Program-made: the position numbers and the translations under genes
Assembly: GCF_001570725.1 (NCBI RefSeq)
Contig: NZ_BCNV01000001.1
Location: 1,798,001-1,862,000 of the forward strand
Source of the DNA: Paenibacillus amylolyticus
GTDB lineage: Bacteria; Bacillota; Bacilli; Paenibacillales; Paenibacillaceae
Reading direction: 5' to 3'
DNA length: 64,000 nt
In this document: positions 1 through 8,743 of the stretch, in pieces
How positions within the stretch are numbered: the stretch's first letter is position 1
Layout: each line of letters starts with the position of its first letter
Notes under the pieces: model-generated
Told to the model about the DNA's origin: nothing
Database searches by the model: none
The model's input: the letters and a program-made list of their open reading frames with translations, nothing else

Positions 1-1116
1 GAAGATACAGACACCTGGAATGTGTTCAGATACGATGATGTAAAGCAGGTCCTGAGCAATCATGCTTATTTTTCAGCTGAAGGAACGCGAACGACCATTG
101 CGGTCGGAGCGAAGAACAACGAAGGCACACCTCCGGACAAATTAAATATCTCAAGTATCGATCCGCCCCGTCATCAAAAAAGTCGTTCGTTGTTGTCCGC
201 TGCTTTTACACCCCGTAGTCTGAAGAACTGGGAGCCACGCATTCGCAACATTGCGCAGCAGCTGGTAGCCGATATTGAGCCGAATACGACCATTGATATT
301 GTTCAAGCGTTGGCTGCTCCGCTGCCTTCGATGGTTATGGCTGATCTGCTCGGCATCCCTCTCACAGACAGCCATCGCTTCAAGAACTGGGTAGATATTC
401 TGTTTCAACCCACCAATCCGAACACGGCTGAAGAGAGTGAACTGAAAAAGCAGACTGCAGCGCAAGAGTACTATCAATTCCTGTACCCTATTGTGGTTCA
501 TAAACGGTCCCATCCTGGTGAGGATATCATTACGGATCTCTTGAACGTTGATGTTGAAGGGGAGAAGTTCACGGAGGATGAGGTTGTTCGCACGACCATG
601 CTTCTGCTCGGAGCCGGTATTGAGACAACAAGCCATATGGTTTCCAATACGTTCTATTCCTTCCTGTACGATGACCCGAGTCTGTATGGCCAACTAAGAC
701 AGAATCCCGAGTTGGTTCCGCTCGCAGTGGAAGAAATGCTTCGTTATCGGTTTCATAATGCCAAGCGACATCGGACAGTGAAGCAGGATAACCAACTGCT
801 CGGAGTAGACTTGAAAAAAGGGGATGTGGTCATCTCCTGGATGAGCGCAGCGAATATGGACGAGCAGATGTTTGAAGACCCATTTGAGCTAAACATTCAT
901 CGTCGGAATAACAAAAAACATCTTACCTTTGGCAATGGCCCACACTTTTGTCTGGGTGCCCCGCTGGCAAGAATGGAACTAAGCATTGCCTTAACTGCAT
1001 TTGTAGAGAAGATTGCTCGGATTGAACCGGTGCAGTCCTTTGATCTGGAGAATAATCTGGCCACTTCAGCTCCGGGACAGTCGTTAACCCATCTGCCAGT
1101 GAAGATCGTTGAGTAG
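1..1116 (+). CDS. Cytochrome P450, 5' end outside window
   Basis: Haem-thiolate monooxygenase of the soluble bacterial type, expected to hydroxylate a small hydrophobic substrate using electrons from a ferredoxin or flavodoxin. The frame is open from base 1, so the N-terminus lies upstream. Seen in order: a helix C region with DPPRHQKSR, the I-helix oxygen-activation motif AGIETTSH, the K-helix EEMLRY (ExxR), and the haem loop FGNGPHFCLG with the ligand Cys encoded at 949-951. The order and spacing are those of a complete, functional P450. It resembles the CYP109/YjiB group of bacilli, but this subfamily call is from memory and the substrate cannot be read from sequence. No redox partner gene is visible nearby. 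It ends before a hairpin shared with the convergent exporter gene. Confidence 0.93.
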   Translation, partial: EDTDTWNVFRYDDVKQVLSNHAYFSAEGTRTTIAVGAKNNEGTPPDKLNISSIDPPRHQKSRSLLSAAFTPRSLKNWEPRIRNIAQQLVADIEPNTTIDIVQALAAPLPSMVMADLLGIPLTDSHRFKNWVDILFQPTNPNTAEESELKKQTAAQEYYQFLYPIVVHKRSHPGEDIITDLLNVDVEGEKFTEDEVVRTTMLLLGAGIETTSHMVSNTFYSFLYDDPSLYGQLRQNPELVPLAVEEMLRYRFHNAKRHRTVKQDNQLLGVDLKKGDVVISWMSAANMDEQMFEDPFELNIHRRNNKKHLTFGNGPHFCLGAPLARMELSIALTAFVEKIARIEPVQSFDLENNLATSAPGQSLTHLPVKIVE

Positions 1117-1146
1117 AGGGAAGGTTTCATACAGGATACATTATAA

Positions 1147-1187
1147 AAAGCGGCAGATCAGACGTAAACGTCTTGATCTGCCGCTTT
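1147..1187. terminator. Bidirectional terminator between P450 and exporter genes
   Basis: Inverted repeat with arms AAAGCGGCAGATCA-GACG and CGTCTTGATCTGCCGCTTT, one bulged base, and A/T tracts on both outer sides. It lies between two convergent genes and could stop transcription from both. Confidence 0.8.
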
Positions 1188-1217
1188 GCTATGCAAGCAA
1201 GTATGAGAATGGACAAC

Positions 1218-2717
1218 TTAATTTGAATTCATGGAAACTTTTTGTCTAACAACCTGTTTGATTTCTTCTTCTTTCGCTTGTTTGGTGCGTTTAATAAAGA
1301 AGGAAAGAACCAATCCCACGACAGCGATACCGATAATCACGACATAAGCATCATTGATACCCTGGATCATGGATTCTGTGGCAAGCTGTTGTTGAGTAAG
1401 GCCATTGGCTGCACCAGTTGCCATCATATCCTGTACGTGTGCCGTTGTACGGGAAGTCATGACACTCACGAGCAATGAAGTACCTACCGCACCCGCAACT
1501 TGTCTGACGGTGTTGGAGATGGCTGTACCATGTGCGCCGAGTCTTGGTGGAAGTTGGTTAAGTCCCGCAGTTTGAATCGGCATCATGAGCAAAGCCATAC
1601 CAATTCGGCGACCGGTTGACATTAATACTAGGTAACCATAACTGGTTGAATCCGTTAAATCGATGAAACCAATTGTCGTCACGATGGTGATCACCATCCC
1701 GATCACAGCCAGCCATTTCGCGCCAAATCGGTCAAACAATTTTCCGGCTACAGGCATCAGGAAGCCCATGACAAGGGCACCCGGAAGAAGTAATAATCCG
1801 GACTCCAGTGCGGTGTAACCACGTGCGTTCTGGAGATATAACGGAAGCAACATCATATCAGCATACATGATCATTGTAATCGCGATACTGATGACCGTGG
1901 TCAGGGAGAACATGTTGTACTTGAAAGCCCGCAGGTCAAGCAGGGGAGTCTCAGATACGAGTTGACGCCATGTAAACAGGGCAAGAGCCACAATTCCTGC
2001 AGCAATACAGATGAGTACTTCTGCACTTGACCATCCCAGACTTCCTGCTCTACTGAAGCCATACAGCAACGCGCCGAATCCGATGGTGGATAACACAACA
2101 CTCATCGTGTCAAACTTCGTGCTAACCCGTTCGGATACATTCTTCAGGTATACAAACGCAAAGGCAATGACAATAAGAGTTAATGGAATCATGCCGTAGA
2201 ACATGGTTTGCCAAGAGTAGTTCTCCAAAATATAACCGGCAAGGGTAGGCCCAATGGCAGGGGCGAAAATGATGGCAAAACCAACCATACCCATTGCAGA
2301 TCCTCGTTTTTCAGGAGCAAACAAGGTCAAAATAACGTTCATCAAGAGCGGCATGATAATGCCGGCGCCTGCTGCTTGAATCATGCGTCCTGTCAGCAAT
2401 GTACCGAAATTAGTTGCAAGAGCGGATACAATGGTACCAATCAGGAAAATAAACATCGAAGCTTGGAATAATTGCTTGGTTGAAAAGCGTTGCATGAAGT
2501 AGGCCGTGATGGGGATCAGCACCCCGTTCACCAGCATGTAACCTGTCGTTAACCATTGTGCTGTTGCGGCGGAGATGTTAAAATCACCCATCAGCTCCGG
2601 TGTAGCGACACTCATGATCGTTTGATTCAATGTTGCAAGGAAGGCTCCCAAAATCATGATAAACAGGATGGGGCCTTTCTTTACGGATAATTCATCTTGT
2701 ACTTTAGCCTGACTCAA
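1218..2717 (-). CDS. DHA2-family (EmrB/QacA-type) MFS drug exporter
   Basis: Proton-coupled multidrug efflux pump with 14 predicted membrane helices, 499 residues, the normal length for the DHA2 family. Seen: helix 1 with LNQTIMSVATP (family motif D1), the antiporter motif C as GPTLAGYILENYSW, and a charged C-terminal tail. Start: TTG at 2717 is chosen because an AAAGGA ribosome site sits nine bases upstream and no in-frame ATG is better placed. Divergently transcribed from a TetR-family gene 220 bp away, the classic arrangement of a pump and its local repressor. The exported compound is unknown. LmrB/YhcA-like proteins are the nearest relatives I recall. Confidence 0.92.
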   Translation of the reverse strand: MSQAKVQDELSVKKGPILFIMILGAFLATLNQTIMSVATPELMGDFNISAATAQWLTTGYMLVNGVLIPITAYFMQRFSTKQLFQASMFIFLIGTIVSALATNFGTLLTGRMIQAAGAGIIMPLLMNVILTLFAPEKRGSAMGMVGFAIIFAPAIGPTLAGYILENYSWQTMFYGMIPLTLIVIAFAFVYLKNVSERVSTKFDTMSVVLSTIGFGALLYGFSRAGSLGWSSAEVLICIAAGIVALALFTWRQLVSETPLLDLRAFKYNMFSLTTVISIAITMIMYADMMLLPLYLQNARGYTALESGLLLLPGALVMGFLMPVAGKLFDRFGAKWLAVIGMVITIVTTIGFIDLTDSTSYGYLVLMSTGRRIGMALLMMPIQTAGLNQLPPRLGAHGTAISNTVRQVAGAVGTSLLVSVMTSRTTAHVQDMMATGAANGLTQQQLATESMIQGINDAYVVIIGIAVVGLVLSFFIKRTKQAKEEEIKQVVRQKVSMNSN

Positions 2718-2937
2718 TCCTTTTCATCCTTTCAATCCACGCGTGACTAAATTTACAACGTGTTGTATAGTTTACATTGTATTTATTGAATTATATACAT
2801 ATTCGGACAGATTACAATTTACGTTATGGTGTGTTTTCGTTGTTTATTTTACACAAAATTTGAATTTGTTGTTTAAATGAAGAATAAACGACTGTTTGTT
2901 TAAAATTGTAATGTTTAAATTTGAAGGAGGGATACGC
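2718..2937. promoter_or_regulatory. Divergent control region with candidate TetR operator
   Basis: AT-rich region between the exporter and its TetR neighbour. It holds the interrupted palindrome ACAAC-GT-GTTGT at 2755-2766, close to the exporter start, and TGTTTAAAT-like stretches near the TetR start. Location suggests an operator, but no arm length here is long enough to be certain. Confidence 0.4.
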
Positions 2938-3543
2938 GTGAAAGATGAGAAGAAATCAGCCGTGGACCCAAGGATATTGCGAACACGTCAGTTAATTCGA
3001 GGTGCATTTGTTGAATTGCTGCAGGAAATGGATATTGAAAAATTGTCAGTGAACAAAATTGCCGAACGAGCGACGATCAATCGGGTAACCTTCTACCTGC
3101 ATTATCGCGATATCACCGATATGATGGAGAAGATGGCTGACGAGATGATCGAGCATATTGAACGGATCGTGGATGAATATGCCCCTCATTTTGAGAAGCA
3201 AAGAACGGAAGAGGCTTGGCCTGTTCTGGTCAAGTTACTGGAGCATTTTGCTGAGAACGCCTCATTCTATCAGGTCGTTCTTGCTACGAAGCGCACACCG
3301 ATCTTTACCGAGCGACTGCTCAAATTGTTGAGTACGCTGGTCAAAGCCAAAATTGATCGAGTCGAGATGGAGGATGAACTCGAAGAATCCGGCATTCATA
3401 AGGAGATTGCAATCTGGTATGGTTCTTCTGCCCTGATCGGCACCATTGTCGCCTGGCTGCGTAACGACATGCCTTATTCCCCGCATTTTCTGGCGAAACA
3501 ATTCTCGTTGATTCGCTCGTACTCGTATAATGACCTGATATAA
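2938..3543 (+). CDS. TetR/AcrR-family transcriptional regulator
   Basis: One-component repressor, about 201 residues. The N-terminal three-helix DNA-binding domain is clear: RTRQLIRGAFVELLQEMD, then IAERATINRVTFYLHYRD as the recognition region. The C-terminal ligand domain is diverged, as usual. GTG at 2938 is preferred over the ATG at 2896 because AAGGAGG lies seven bases before it and TetR proteins rarely carry a long N-terminal extension. It is divergent from the DHA2 exporter, so the likely job is to repress that pump and itself until a drug-like ligand binds. The downstream acetyltransferase could be co-transcribed because no terminator is seen between them. Confidence 0.88.
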   Translation: MKDEKKSAVDPRILRTRQLIRGAFVELLQEMDIEKLSVNKIAERATINRVTFYLHYRDITDMMEKMADEMIEHIERIVDEYAPHFEKQRTEEAWPVLVKLLEHFAENASFYQVVLATKRTPIFTERLLKLLSTLVKAKIDRVEMEDELEESGIHKEIAIWYGSSALIGTIVAWLRNDMPYSPHFLAKQFSLIRSYSYNDLI

Positions 3544-3589
3544 TCAAACTACAATTACACCTAACGTTAACAGAGGAGGAATAATGTAA

Positions 3590-4123
3590 ATGAAATATAG
3601 TGCAGAACGTATCTATGTGAGATTTTGGAATGTGGAAGATGCTTCATTACTTCTGGATCTACAAGTTCGTAATCGTGCGGAAATAGAGAAAATCTCTGCG
3701 AGTAATCGGGATGAGACTTTCTATAGTTTGGAAGGACAACGATCACTCATTGAAAGCTGGAACAAGAAGAGAGAAGAAGGAAAGCGCTATTCTTTTGGCA
3801 TTTTTCTACATACAACGAATCAACTCGTCGGTGAGATTTCTTTGTTCGAGATCATATTGGATTCTACCCCAAAATGGATCGCTGGTTATGTAACGGATAT
3901 TTTGCATCAAGGAAAAGGATATATGAGCGAAGCCCTGCAATGTGTGCTGGAATTTGCCAAGCAAGAAACTGAAATTACTCGAATCGAAGCTGGCGCTGTA
4001 CCCGATAATATAGGCTCCATTCGTGTCCTCCAAAAAGCAGGATTCAAGGAGAATGGATCACAGCTTGTGCCAATCCAGGGAACGATGAAAGAACATACGA
4101 TGTTTGCTGTGGACTTACTATAA
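3590..4123 (+). CDS. GNAT-family N-acetyltransferase (RimJ/RimL type)
   Basis: Acetyl-CoA-dependent N-acetyltransferase, 177 residues, a normal size for the RimJ/RimL branch that acetylates ribosomal protein N-termini or small amines. The acetyl-CoA-binding motif A region is visible as ILHQGKGYMSEALQCVLEFA (QGKGYMSEAL corresponds to Q/RxxGxG/A). The end of the fold is marked by NIGSIRVLQKAGF, typical of the family. Start ATG 3590 follows GAGGAGG. It lies 46 bp after the TetR gene and before a two-component system. Substrate unknown. Confidence 0.88.
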   Translation: MKYSAERIYVRFWNVEDASLLLDLQVRNRAEIEKISASNRDETFYSLEGQRSLIESWNKKREEGKRYSFGIFLHTTNQLVGEISLFEIILDSTPKWIAGYVTDILHQGKGYMSEALQCVLEFAKQETEITRIEAGAVPDNIGSIRVLQKAGFKENGSQLVPIQGTMKEHTMFAVDLL

Positions 4124-4210
4124 GCAGGTTGTTTTACTATTTACTTTGCTAACTACTATATAATTTGAACTAATCACTTACACGAGATAACAGAGAGGAC
4201 AGAAAAAACT

Positions 4211-4885
4211 ATGGCTACTATACTCGTTGCTGACGACGATGCGAATATTCGCGAACTTGTCTGTCTATTTCTCAAAAATGATGGATTCACCACTGTGGAA
4301 GCTGCGGACGGTAAGGAAGCTCTCACCGTGTATGGCGAAACTACAGTTGATCTGGTTGTGCTTGATATTATGATGCCTGTCATGGATGGCTGGGCACTGT
4401 GCAAGGAACTCCGAAGAGCCAATCCCGACCTCCCATTACTCATGCTAACGGCGAGAGGTGAGACTTGGGAGAAGGTGAAAGGCTTCGAACTGGGCACGGA
4501 TGATTACCTAACGAAACCGTTCGATCCATTGGAGCTGACCGCACGTGTCCGAGCATTACTGAAACGATACAAAATTGGCTCCACACATACAATCCAGTTT
4601 GGCAACGTAATTCTCGACCGTCAGACATATAAGGTGATGAGAGGCGCGGAGGTGCTTACGTTGCCACTTAAGGAGTTTGAACTTCTGTATAAGCTTGCTG
4701 GGACTCCAGGCCAAGTCTATACACGTGAGCAGTTGATCGATCAGATATGGGGTATTGATTACGCGGGAGATGATCGAACAATAGATGTACATATTAAACG
4801 TCTGCGCGAACGATTCGCAACTACACCTGATTTTCGAATTGAAACGGTGCGTGGGCTAGGGTACAGACTTGAGGTCCATGAATGA
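4211..4885 (+). CDS. hssR: OmpR-family response regulator, HssR-like
   Basis: DNA-binding response regulator, 224 residues. Receiver domain with the acidic pair DDD at 8-10, phospho-acceptor Asp52 in LVVLDIMMP and Lys in TKPF; then a winged-helix domain ending GDDRTIDVHIKRLRERF and ETVRGLGYRLEVHE. These C-terminal strings resemble my memory of staphylococcal HssR. It overlaps the kinase gene by four bases (ATGA), so the pair is translationally coupled. The strongest support for the name is indirect: three downstream promoters carry GTTCATATT-N2-GTTCATAT, which agrees with the known HssR box. No heme exporter hrtAB is in the window, so the signal may or may not be heme. Its own promoter region shows no such repeat. 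Confidence 0.88.
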   Translation: MATILVADDDANIRELVCLFLKNDGFTTVEAADGKEALTVYGETTVDLVVLDIMMPVMDGWALCKELRRANPDLPLLMLTARGETWEKVKGFELGTDDYLTKPFDPLELTARVRALLKRYKIGSTHTIQFGNVILDRQTYKVMRGAEVLTLPLKEFELLYKLAGTPGQVYTREQLIDQIWGIDYAGDDRTIDVHIKRLRERFATTPDFRIETVRGLGYRLEVHE

Positions 4886-6252
4886 TTCGATCCATATATA
4901 TTCGTGTGGTACTGACCTTTCTGGGGTCTGTCATCGCTGGTACGGTCATTTCATTTTTTGTGTCTACCTGGATATTCGAAGAAAAGTTGAACGAAAACGC
5001 TCAAATTAACCTACGAAACTTCGGGCAAGACGTTGTACAGATTTATAAGGCTCTTCCAGTGCGTGAAGCGGACTTGTACGTCAGTGGAATGAAACAGCTC
5101 AGCTCGTATCATATTCGAATTTACGAAGCATCAGGTGAGTTCAAGTCTTACGGAAAGCTTAACGGACATAAGTCTGCTGCTGTGACGAGCGAGCAACTAA
5201 AGAAAGTGTTAGATGGGGGCGTTGTTCAAGAAACAACGAGTGGGATTGCTACAGGGTTCTTAGGGTTACCGTTGAAAACGGAGACGGGAACGAAAGGGAT
5301 ATTTTTGGAAACACTTGCGCCGCCTTCAACCTCTTTTGTGATCAGGTGGGGCTTAATCTTTGCAAGCTGTTCGTTGATTGCAGGAAGCTTGTTGATTCTT
5401 GTTGCTTCTGTATATCTGGTGAGACCGATCAAGAAATTGACCAAAGCGACCAAGCGGATTGCAGCTGGAGATTTCAACGTCAAGCTGAACATTAAGCAAA
5501 CGACTGAGATTGGTACGTTGGCTCGCAGCTTTGAAGAAATGATGCACGATCTGAAGCAGCTGGAGCAGATGCGCAGGGAATTCGTTACGAATGTTTCGCA
5601 CGAGGTTCAGTCTCCACTCACCTCGATATCCGGTTACGCTTCGGCACTGAAGCAAGTTAACCTCTCGGAGCAAGAGCGAAACCGTTACCTGGATATTATC
5701 ATCTCCGAAGCGAAACGAATGTCCAAAATGAGCGATAGCCTGCTCAAGCTGAGTTTGCTTGAATCGCAATCCCAGCAACTGCGGCTGAGCTCCTTAAGTC
5801 TTGATGAACAGATCAGGCGGGTCATCGTGGCGCTTCAGCCGCAATGGTCGGGGCGCAACATTCATTTTGAGCTTGATTTAGAGAACGTTAAGGTAACGGC
5901 TGACCACGATCAGTTAAATCAGGTATGGACCAACATTATCGGAAATAGCATCAAGTTTTCCGAAGATGGCGGTATGATTAAAGTCCGTATCGAAGAGGAT
6001 TTCAAAAATGTGACTATTCGAATATCCGACACGGGCATTGGTATTCCGATGGATGACCAAAAACGTATATTCGACCGGTTTTTCAAGGCAGATCGTTCCC
6101 ACAGTCGTAAATATGACGGGAGTGGTATGGGACTAGCAATCGTTAAACAGATCGTATCGCTTCATCAGGGTGACATCCGAGTGGAAAGCGAACCTGGTCA
6201 AGGCACGACCTTTATAATCACGTTGCCCATCCATCCACCAACGGATAGTTAA
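4882..6252 (+). CDS. hssS: Sensor histidine kinase, HssS-like
   Basis: Membrane histidine kinase, 456 residues, partner of the overlapping response regulator. Layout: helix 1 at about 7-31, extracellular sensor of about 120 residues, helix 2 at about 155-179, HAMP linker RPIKKLTKATKRIAAGDF, dimerisation domain with phospho-acceptor His240 in NVSHEVQSPLTSI, and an ATPase domain with NSIKF, DTGIGIP and GSGMGLAI. The residues after the His are EVQSP rather than the common EIRTP. The size of the sensor domain and the HAMP-His region agree with HssS-type heme-stress sensors, but the ligand cannot be proved from sequence. A strong terminator follows, so the hydrolase genes are separate transcription units. 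Confidence 0.88.
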   Translation: MIRSIYIRVVLTFLGSVIAGTVISFFVSTWIFEEKLNENAQINLRNFGQDVVQIYKALPVREADLYVSGMKQLSSYHIRIYEASGEFKSYGKLNGHKSAAVTSEQLKKVLDGGVVQETTSGIATGFLGLPLKTETGTKGIFLETLAPPSTSFVIRWGLIFASCSLIAGSLLILVASVYLVRPIKKLTKATKRIAAGDFNVKLNIKQTTEIGTLARSFEEMMHDLKQLEQMRREFVTNVSHEVQSPLTSISGYASALKQVNLSEQERNRYLDIIISEAKRMSKMSDSLLKLSLLESQSQQLRLSSLSLDEQIRRVIVALQPQWSGRNIHFELDLENVKVTADHDQLNQVWTNIIGNSIKFSEDGGMIKVRIEEDFKNVTIRISDTGIGIPMDDQKRIFDRFFKADRSHSRKYDGSGMGLAIVKQIVSLHQGDIRVESEPGQGTTFIITLPIHPPTDS

Positions 6253-6310
6253 ACTCACTGGAAAGGTGAATGAATAGAATAACCATCGGAGTATCTAAAC
6301 CGAATTTTTA

Positions 6311-6361
6311 TGCCATGTGTAACATGCAAGCTTCCTTGTATGTTACACATGGCATTTTTTT
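6311..6361 (+). terminator. Strong intrinsic terminator after the two-component system
   Basis: About 20-bp stem, 6311-6330 against 6335-6354, with one mismatch, loop CTTC and a T7 tract. It closes the hssRS-like operon. The first direct-repeat operator begins only five bases after it. Confidence 0.9.
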
Positions 6362-6365
6362 GCTT

Positions 6366-6405
6366 GTTCATATTCCGTTCATATTAATGTCATAGGGAGT
6401 ACATC
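6366..6405 (+). promoter_or_regulatory. HssR-box-like direct repeat and promoter, copy 1
   Basis: Two 11-bp units, GTTCATATTCC at 6366-6376 and GTTCATATTAA at 6377-6387, in direct repeat as OmpR-family dimers prefer. TTCATA within unit 2 is a plausible -35, followed by a 16-bp spacer and TACATC as a weak -10 at 6400-6405. The same geometry recurs at two other promoters in this cluster. Confidence 0.8.
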
Positions 6406-6467
6406 TTTGTTAGTTAGGCTTGCATTAGCAACCTGTTAAACCAATATACAGATGAGGATAGGAGCAG

Positions 6468-7469
6468 ATGAACGTGAAACATCAAGGAGACAAAGGAGTA
6501 CAGAGTCAGAGTCAAAATAAAAGCAAAACAAAGAAAGTGTTAGGCATTTTGCTTAAAGTGCTTGCCGCAATCGTTATCGTAATCCTACTTTTTATAGCCA
6601 CGGTGTATACCGTTAACAAAATCAGTAGTTATTCGGAGCAAAAAAGAATGGAGCCGTATGGTCAACATGTATCTGTGGACGGGAAAAATATGAATGTGTT
6701 CATTCAAGGTGAAGGTGAGGAAACGATTGTTCTTTTGCCTGGCTTTGGAACGGCGTCACCTGCTCTTGATTTTAAGCCACTGATTTCAGAGTTATCTCCC
6801 GATTATAAAGTTGTCGTCGTTGAGCCTTTTGGTTACGGATTGAGCGATCAGACCGAAAAGGAACGCAGTACAGCGAATATCGTCAGTGAAATTCATGAAG
6901 CGTTACAGAGTCTACATATTGATCGTTACATCCTCATGGGTCATTCCATCTCGGGCATCTATAGTCTGGATTATGTGAACAAATATGCAGATGAAGTAAG
7001 TGCATACGTTGGGCTGGACACCAGTGTTCCCGCGATTAGTGAACAGAAGGTTGAAGCATCAGAAATCGTACCGATTACATGGTACCGTAACTTGGGTTTC
7101 CCACGTTTGCAATTAAAAATGAGTGATGATCCATATGCTGGGCTCCCGTATGATGAACAAACCAAAGAACAATTGAACATTTTGATACAAAAGAACATGT
7201 TTAATTCAACACAATTAAACGAGATTGTAAGCATGTATTCCAACTTTAAAACAGCTGAACAGCTAACGTTGCCTGTCAATCTCCCGGTTCTTTTCTTTGT
7301 ACAAAAGCATCATCCGGCAGTGGACAATTGGGTTCCCGAACATGAGAAGTTAATAGAGGACTCTGTGCGTAGTGAAATGGTGCTGCTGGAAGCAAATCAT
7401 TATTTATACCGTTCCCATGCCAAAGAAATAGCTGAACAATTCAGGAGTTTTATGGTGGGAGTTCAATAA
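6468..7469 (+). CDS. Membrane-anchored alpha/beta hydrolase, paralogue 1
   Basis: Serine hydrolase of the alpha/beta fold, 333 residues, probably tethered to the outer face of the membrane. A basic N-terminus is followed by one helix at about 24-48, then the fold: oxyanion region VLLPGFGTA, catalytic Ser160 in the nucleophile elbow GHSISG, and likely catalytic His311 in EANHYLYRSH. Family members act as esterases, lipases, haloperoxidases or peptidases; the substrate is unknown. It is highly similar along its whole length to the products at 7634 and 14728, so it is part of a local expansion. Its promoter carries the HssR-like repeat. ATG 6468 follows GGAG. Confidence 0.9.
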   Translation: MNVKHQGDKGVQSQSQNKSKTKKVLGILLKVLAAIVIVILLFIATVYTVNKISSYSEQKRMEPYGQHVSVDGKNMNVFIQGEGEETIVLLPGFGTASPALDFKPLISELSPDYKVVVVEPFGYGLSDQTEKERSTANIVSEIHEALQSLHIDRYILMGHSISGIYSLDYVNKYADEVSAYVGLDTSVPAISEQKVEASEIVPITWYRNLGFPRLQLKMSDDPYAGLPYDEQTKEQLNILIQKNMFNSTQLNEIVSMYSNFKTAEQLTLPVNLPVLFFVQKHHPAVDNWVPEHEKLIEDSVRSEMVLLEANHYLYRSHAKEIAEQFRSFMVGVQ

Positions 7470-7521
7470 CTCCATCAGGTATAGGCTCCCGTGTCAGTAA
7501 CGTCGCAACATTTTCTTGCTT

Positions 7522-7561
7522 GTTCATATTCAGTTCATATTGACGTCACGGGCAGTACACT
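7522..7561 (+). promoter_or_regulatory. HssR-box-like direct repeat and promoter, copy 2
   Basis: Units GTTCATATTCA at 7522-7532 and GTTCATATTGA at 7533-7543. TTCATA as -35, 16-bp spacer, TACACT as -10 at 7556-7561. The stretch GTCAC-GG-CAGTACA downstream is also shared with copy 3. Confidence 0.8.
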
Positions 7562-7633
7562 TTCATTGGATAAGATTTCATTAGAAGTAAAGAAGATAAA
7601 TGAACAAACAGTTCAAGACAGGAGAAGATCAGA

Positions 7634-8617
7634 TTGACACAACCAGAAGGAAAGAAAGCCAAGAATAGAACCAGGGTCAAGAAGGTACGAAATATTATAC
7701 TTAAAGTACTAGGAGCAATCGTAATCGCCATTATTCTTTTTCTAGGTATTGTTTATATCACCAATGTGATCAGTAGCAATTCAGAGGCGAAAAAGATAGA
7801 ACCTTATGGTCAGCATGTATCTGTAGACGGGAAAAATATGAATGTGTTCATTCAAGGTGAAGGCAAGGAAACGATTGTACTTCTGCCCGGTTATGGAACA
7901 GCAACACCAGTGCTTGATTTCAAGTTGCTTATCGATGAGTTATCTCCATTTTACAAAGTTGTTGCAGTTGAGCCTTTCGGTTATGGATTAAGTGATGAAA
8001 CTGAAAAAGAAAGAACCACAGAGAATATCGTAAGTGAAGTTCATGAAGCTCTACAGCAACTTGATATTCATCAGTACATGCTCATGGGTCACTCCATTGC
8101 AGGCATTTACGGCATTGACTATGTGAACAAATATCCGGATGAGGTAACTGCTTTTGTCGGTATTGATAGCAGCGTTTCTACCCAACCAAGTATTACAGAT
8201 GCGAAGTTCCCATTAAAAACGTTTGCTTTTCTCCGAAATACAGGTCTCTTAAGATTAATGATGAAGGCGGGTGCGGACCCCTATGAGGGACTTGCATTCG
8301 ATGAACAGACGGTTGAGCAGATGAAAATGATCTCGAATAAAAACATGTATAATCCCACGTCATTAAACGAGATGGATCATATTTATTCCAATTTTAAAGG
8401 TGCTCAAGGTTTAAGCTTCCCTAAAAATCTTCCACTTCTTCTCTTTGTACAAGCGAATAATGAAGGGGTAGAAGGATGGATTCCATTACATGAAGGACAG
8501 ATCAAAGATTCGGTACATGGGAAAGTAATCACCATGGATGGTTCACATTATTTACACCATACTCAATTCAAAAAAATTGCTGAAGACGTTAGAGCTTTTT
8601 TGAACGAAGCGAAATAA
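7634..8617 (+). CDS. Membrane-anchored alpha/beta hydrolase, paralogue 2
   Basis: Same architecture as the upstream hydrolase: short basic N-terminus, single helix at about 20-44, alpha/beta hydrolase domain with Ser154 in GHSIAG and a C-terminal catalytic His in GSHYLHH, 327 residues. TTG at 7634 is chosen because GGAG lies nine bases upstream and no in-frame ATG precedes it. Long stretches such as PYGQHVSVDGKNMNVFIQGE are identical to paralogue 1, pointing to recent duplication. It has its own HssR-like promoter and is followed by a terminator, so it is probably a single-gene unit. Substrate unknown. Confidence 0.9.
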   Translation: MTQPEGKKAKNRTRVKKVRNIILKVLGAIVIAIILFLGIVYITNVISSNSEAKKIEPYGQHVSVDGKNMNVFIQGEGKETIVLLPGYGTATPVLDFKLLIDELSPFYKVVAVEPFGYGLSDETEKERTTENIVSEVHEALQQLDIHQYMLMGHSIAGIYGIDYVNKYPDEVTAFVGIDSSVSTQPSITDAKFPLKTFAFLRNTGLLRLMMKAGADPYEGLAFDEQTVEQMKMISNKNMYNPTSLNEMDHIYSNFKGAQGLSFPKNLPLLLFVQANNEGVEGWIPLHEGQIKDSVHGKVITMDGSHYLHHTQFKKIAEDVRAFLNEAK

Positions 8618-8672
8618 ATAGGGTATAAAAGTATACTCGTGACTTAACAGATATGCATTAACGAATATGAAG

Positions 8673-8695
8673 AACCGTCCTGTAGGACGGTTTTT
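8673..8695 (+). terminator. Intrinsic terminator after hydrolase paralogue 2
   Basis: Perfect stem AACCGTCC / GGACGGTT with loop TGTA, followed by T5. It lies 55 bp after the stop codon. Confidence 0.85.
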
Positions 8696-8743
8696 CCATA
8701 ATATGATCAATTCGGCCGTTGCCGTGATGAGAGAGGCATTTAA

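Noticed and set aside
5353..5778. Long open frame antisense to the HssS-like kinase
   Set aside because: No ribosome site or domain; it mirrors the codon pattern of the kinase gene on the other strand.
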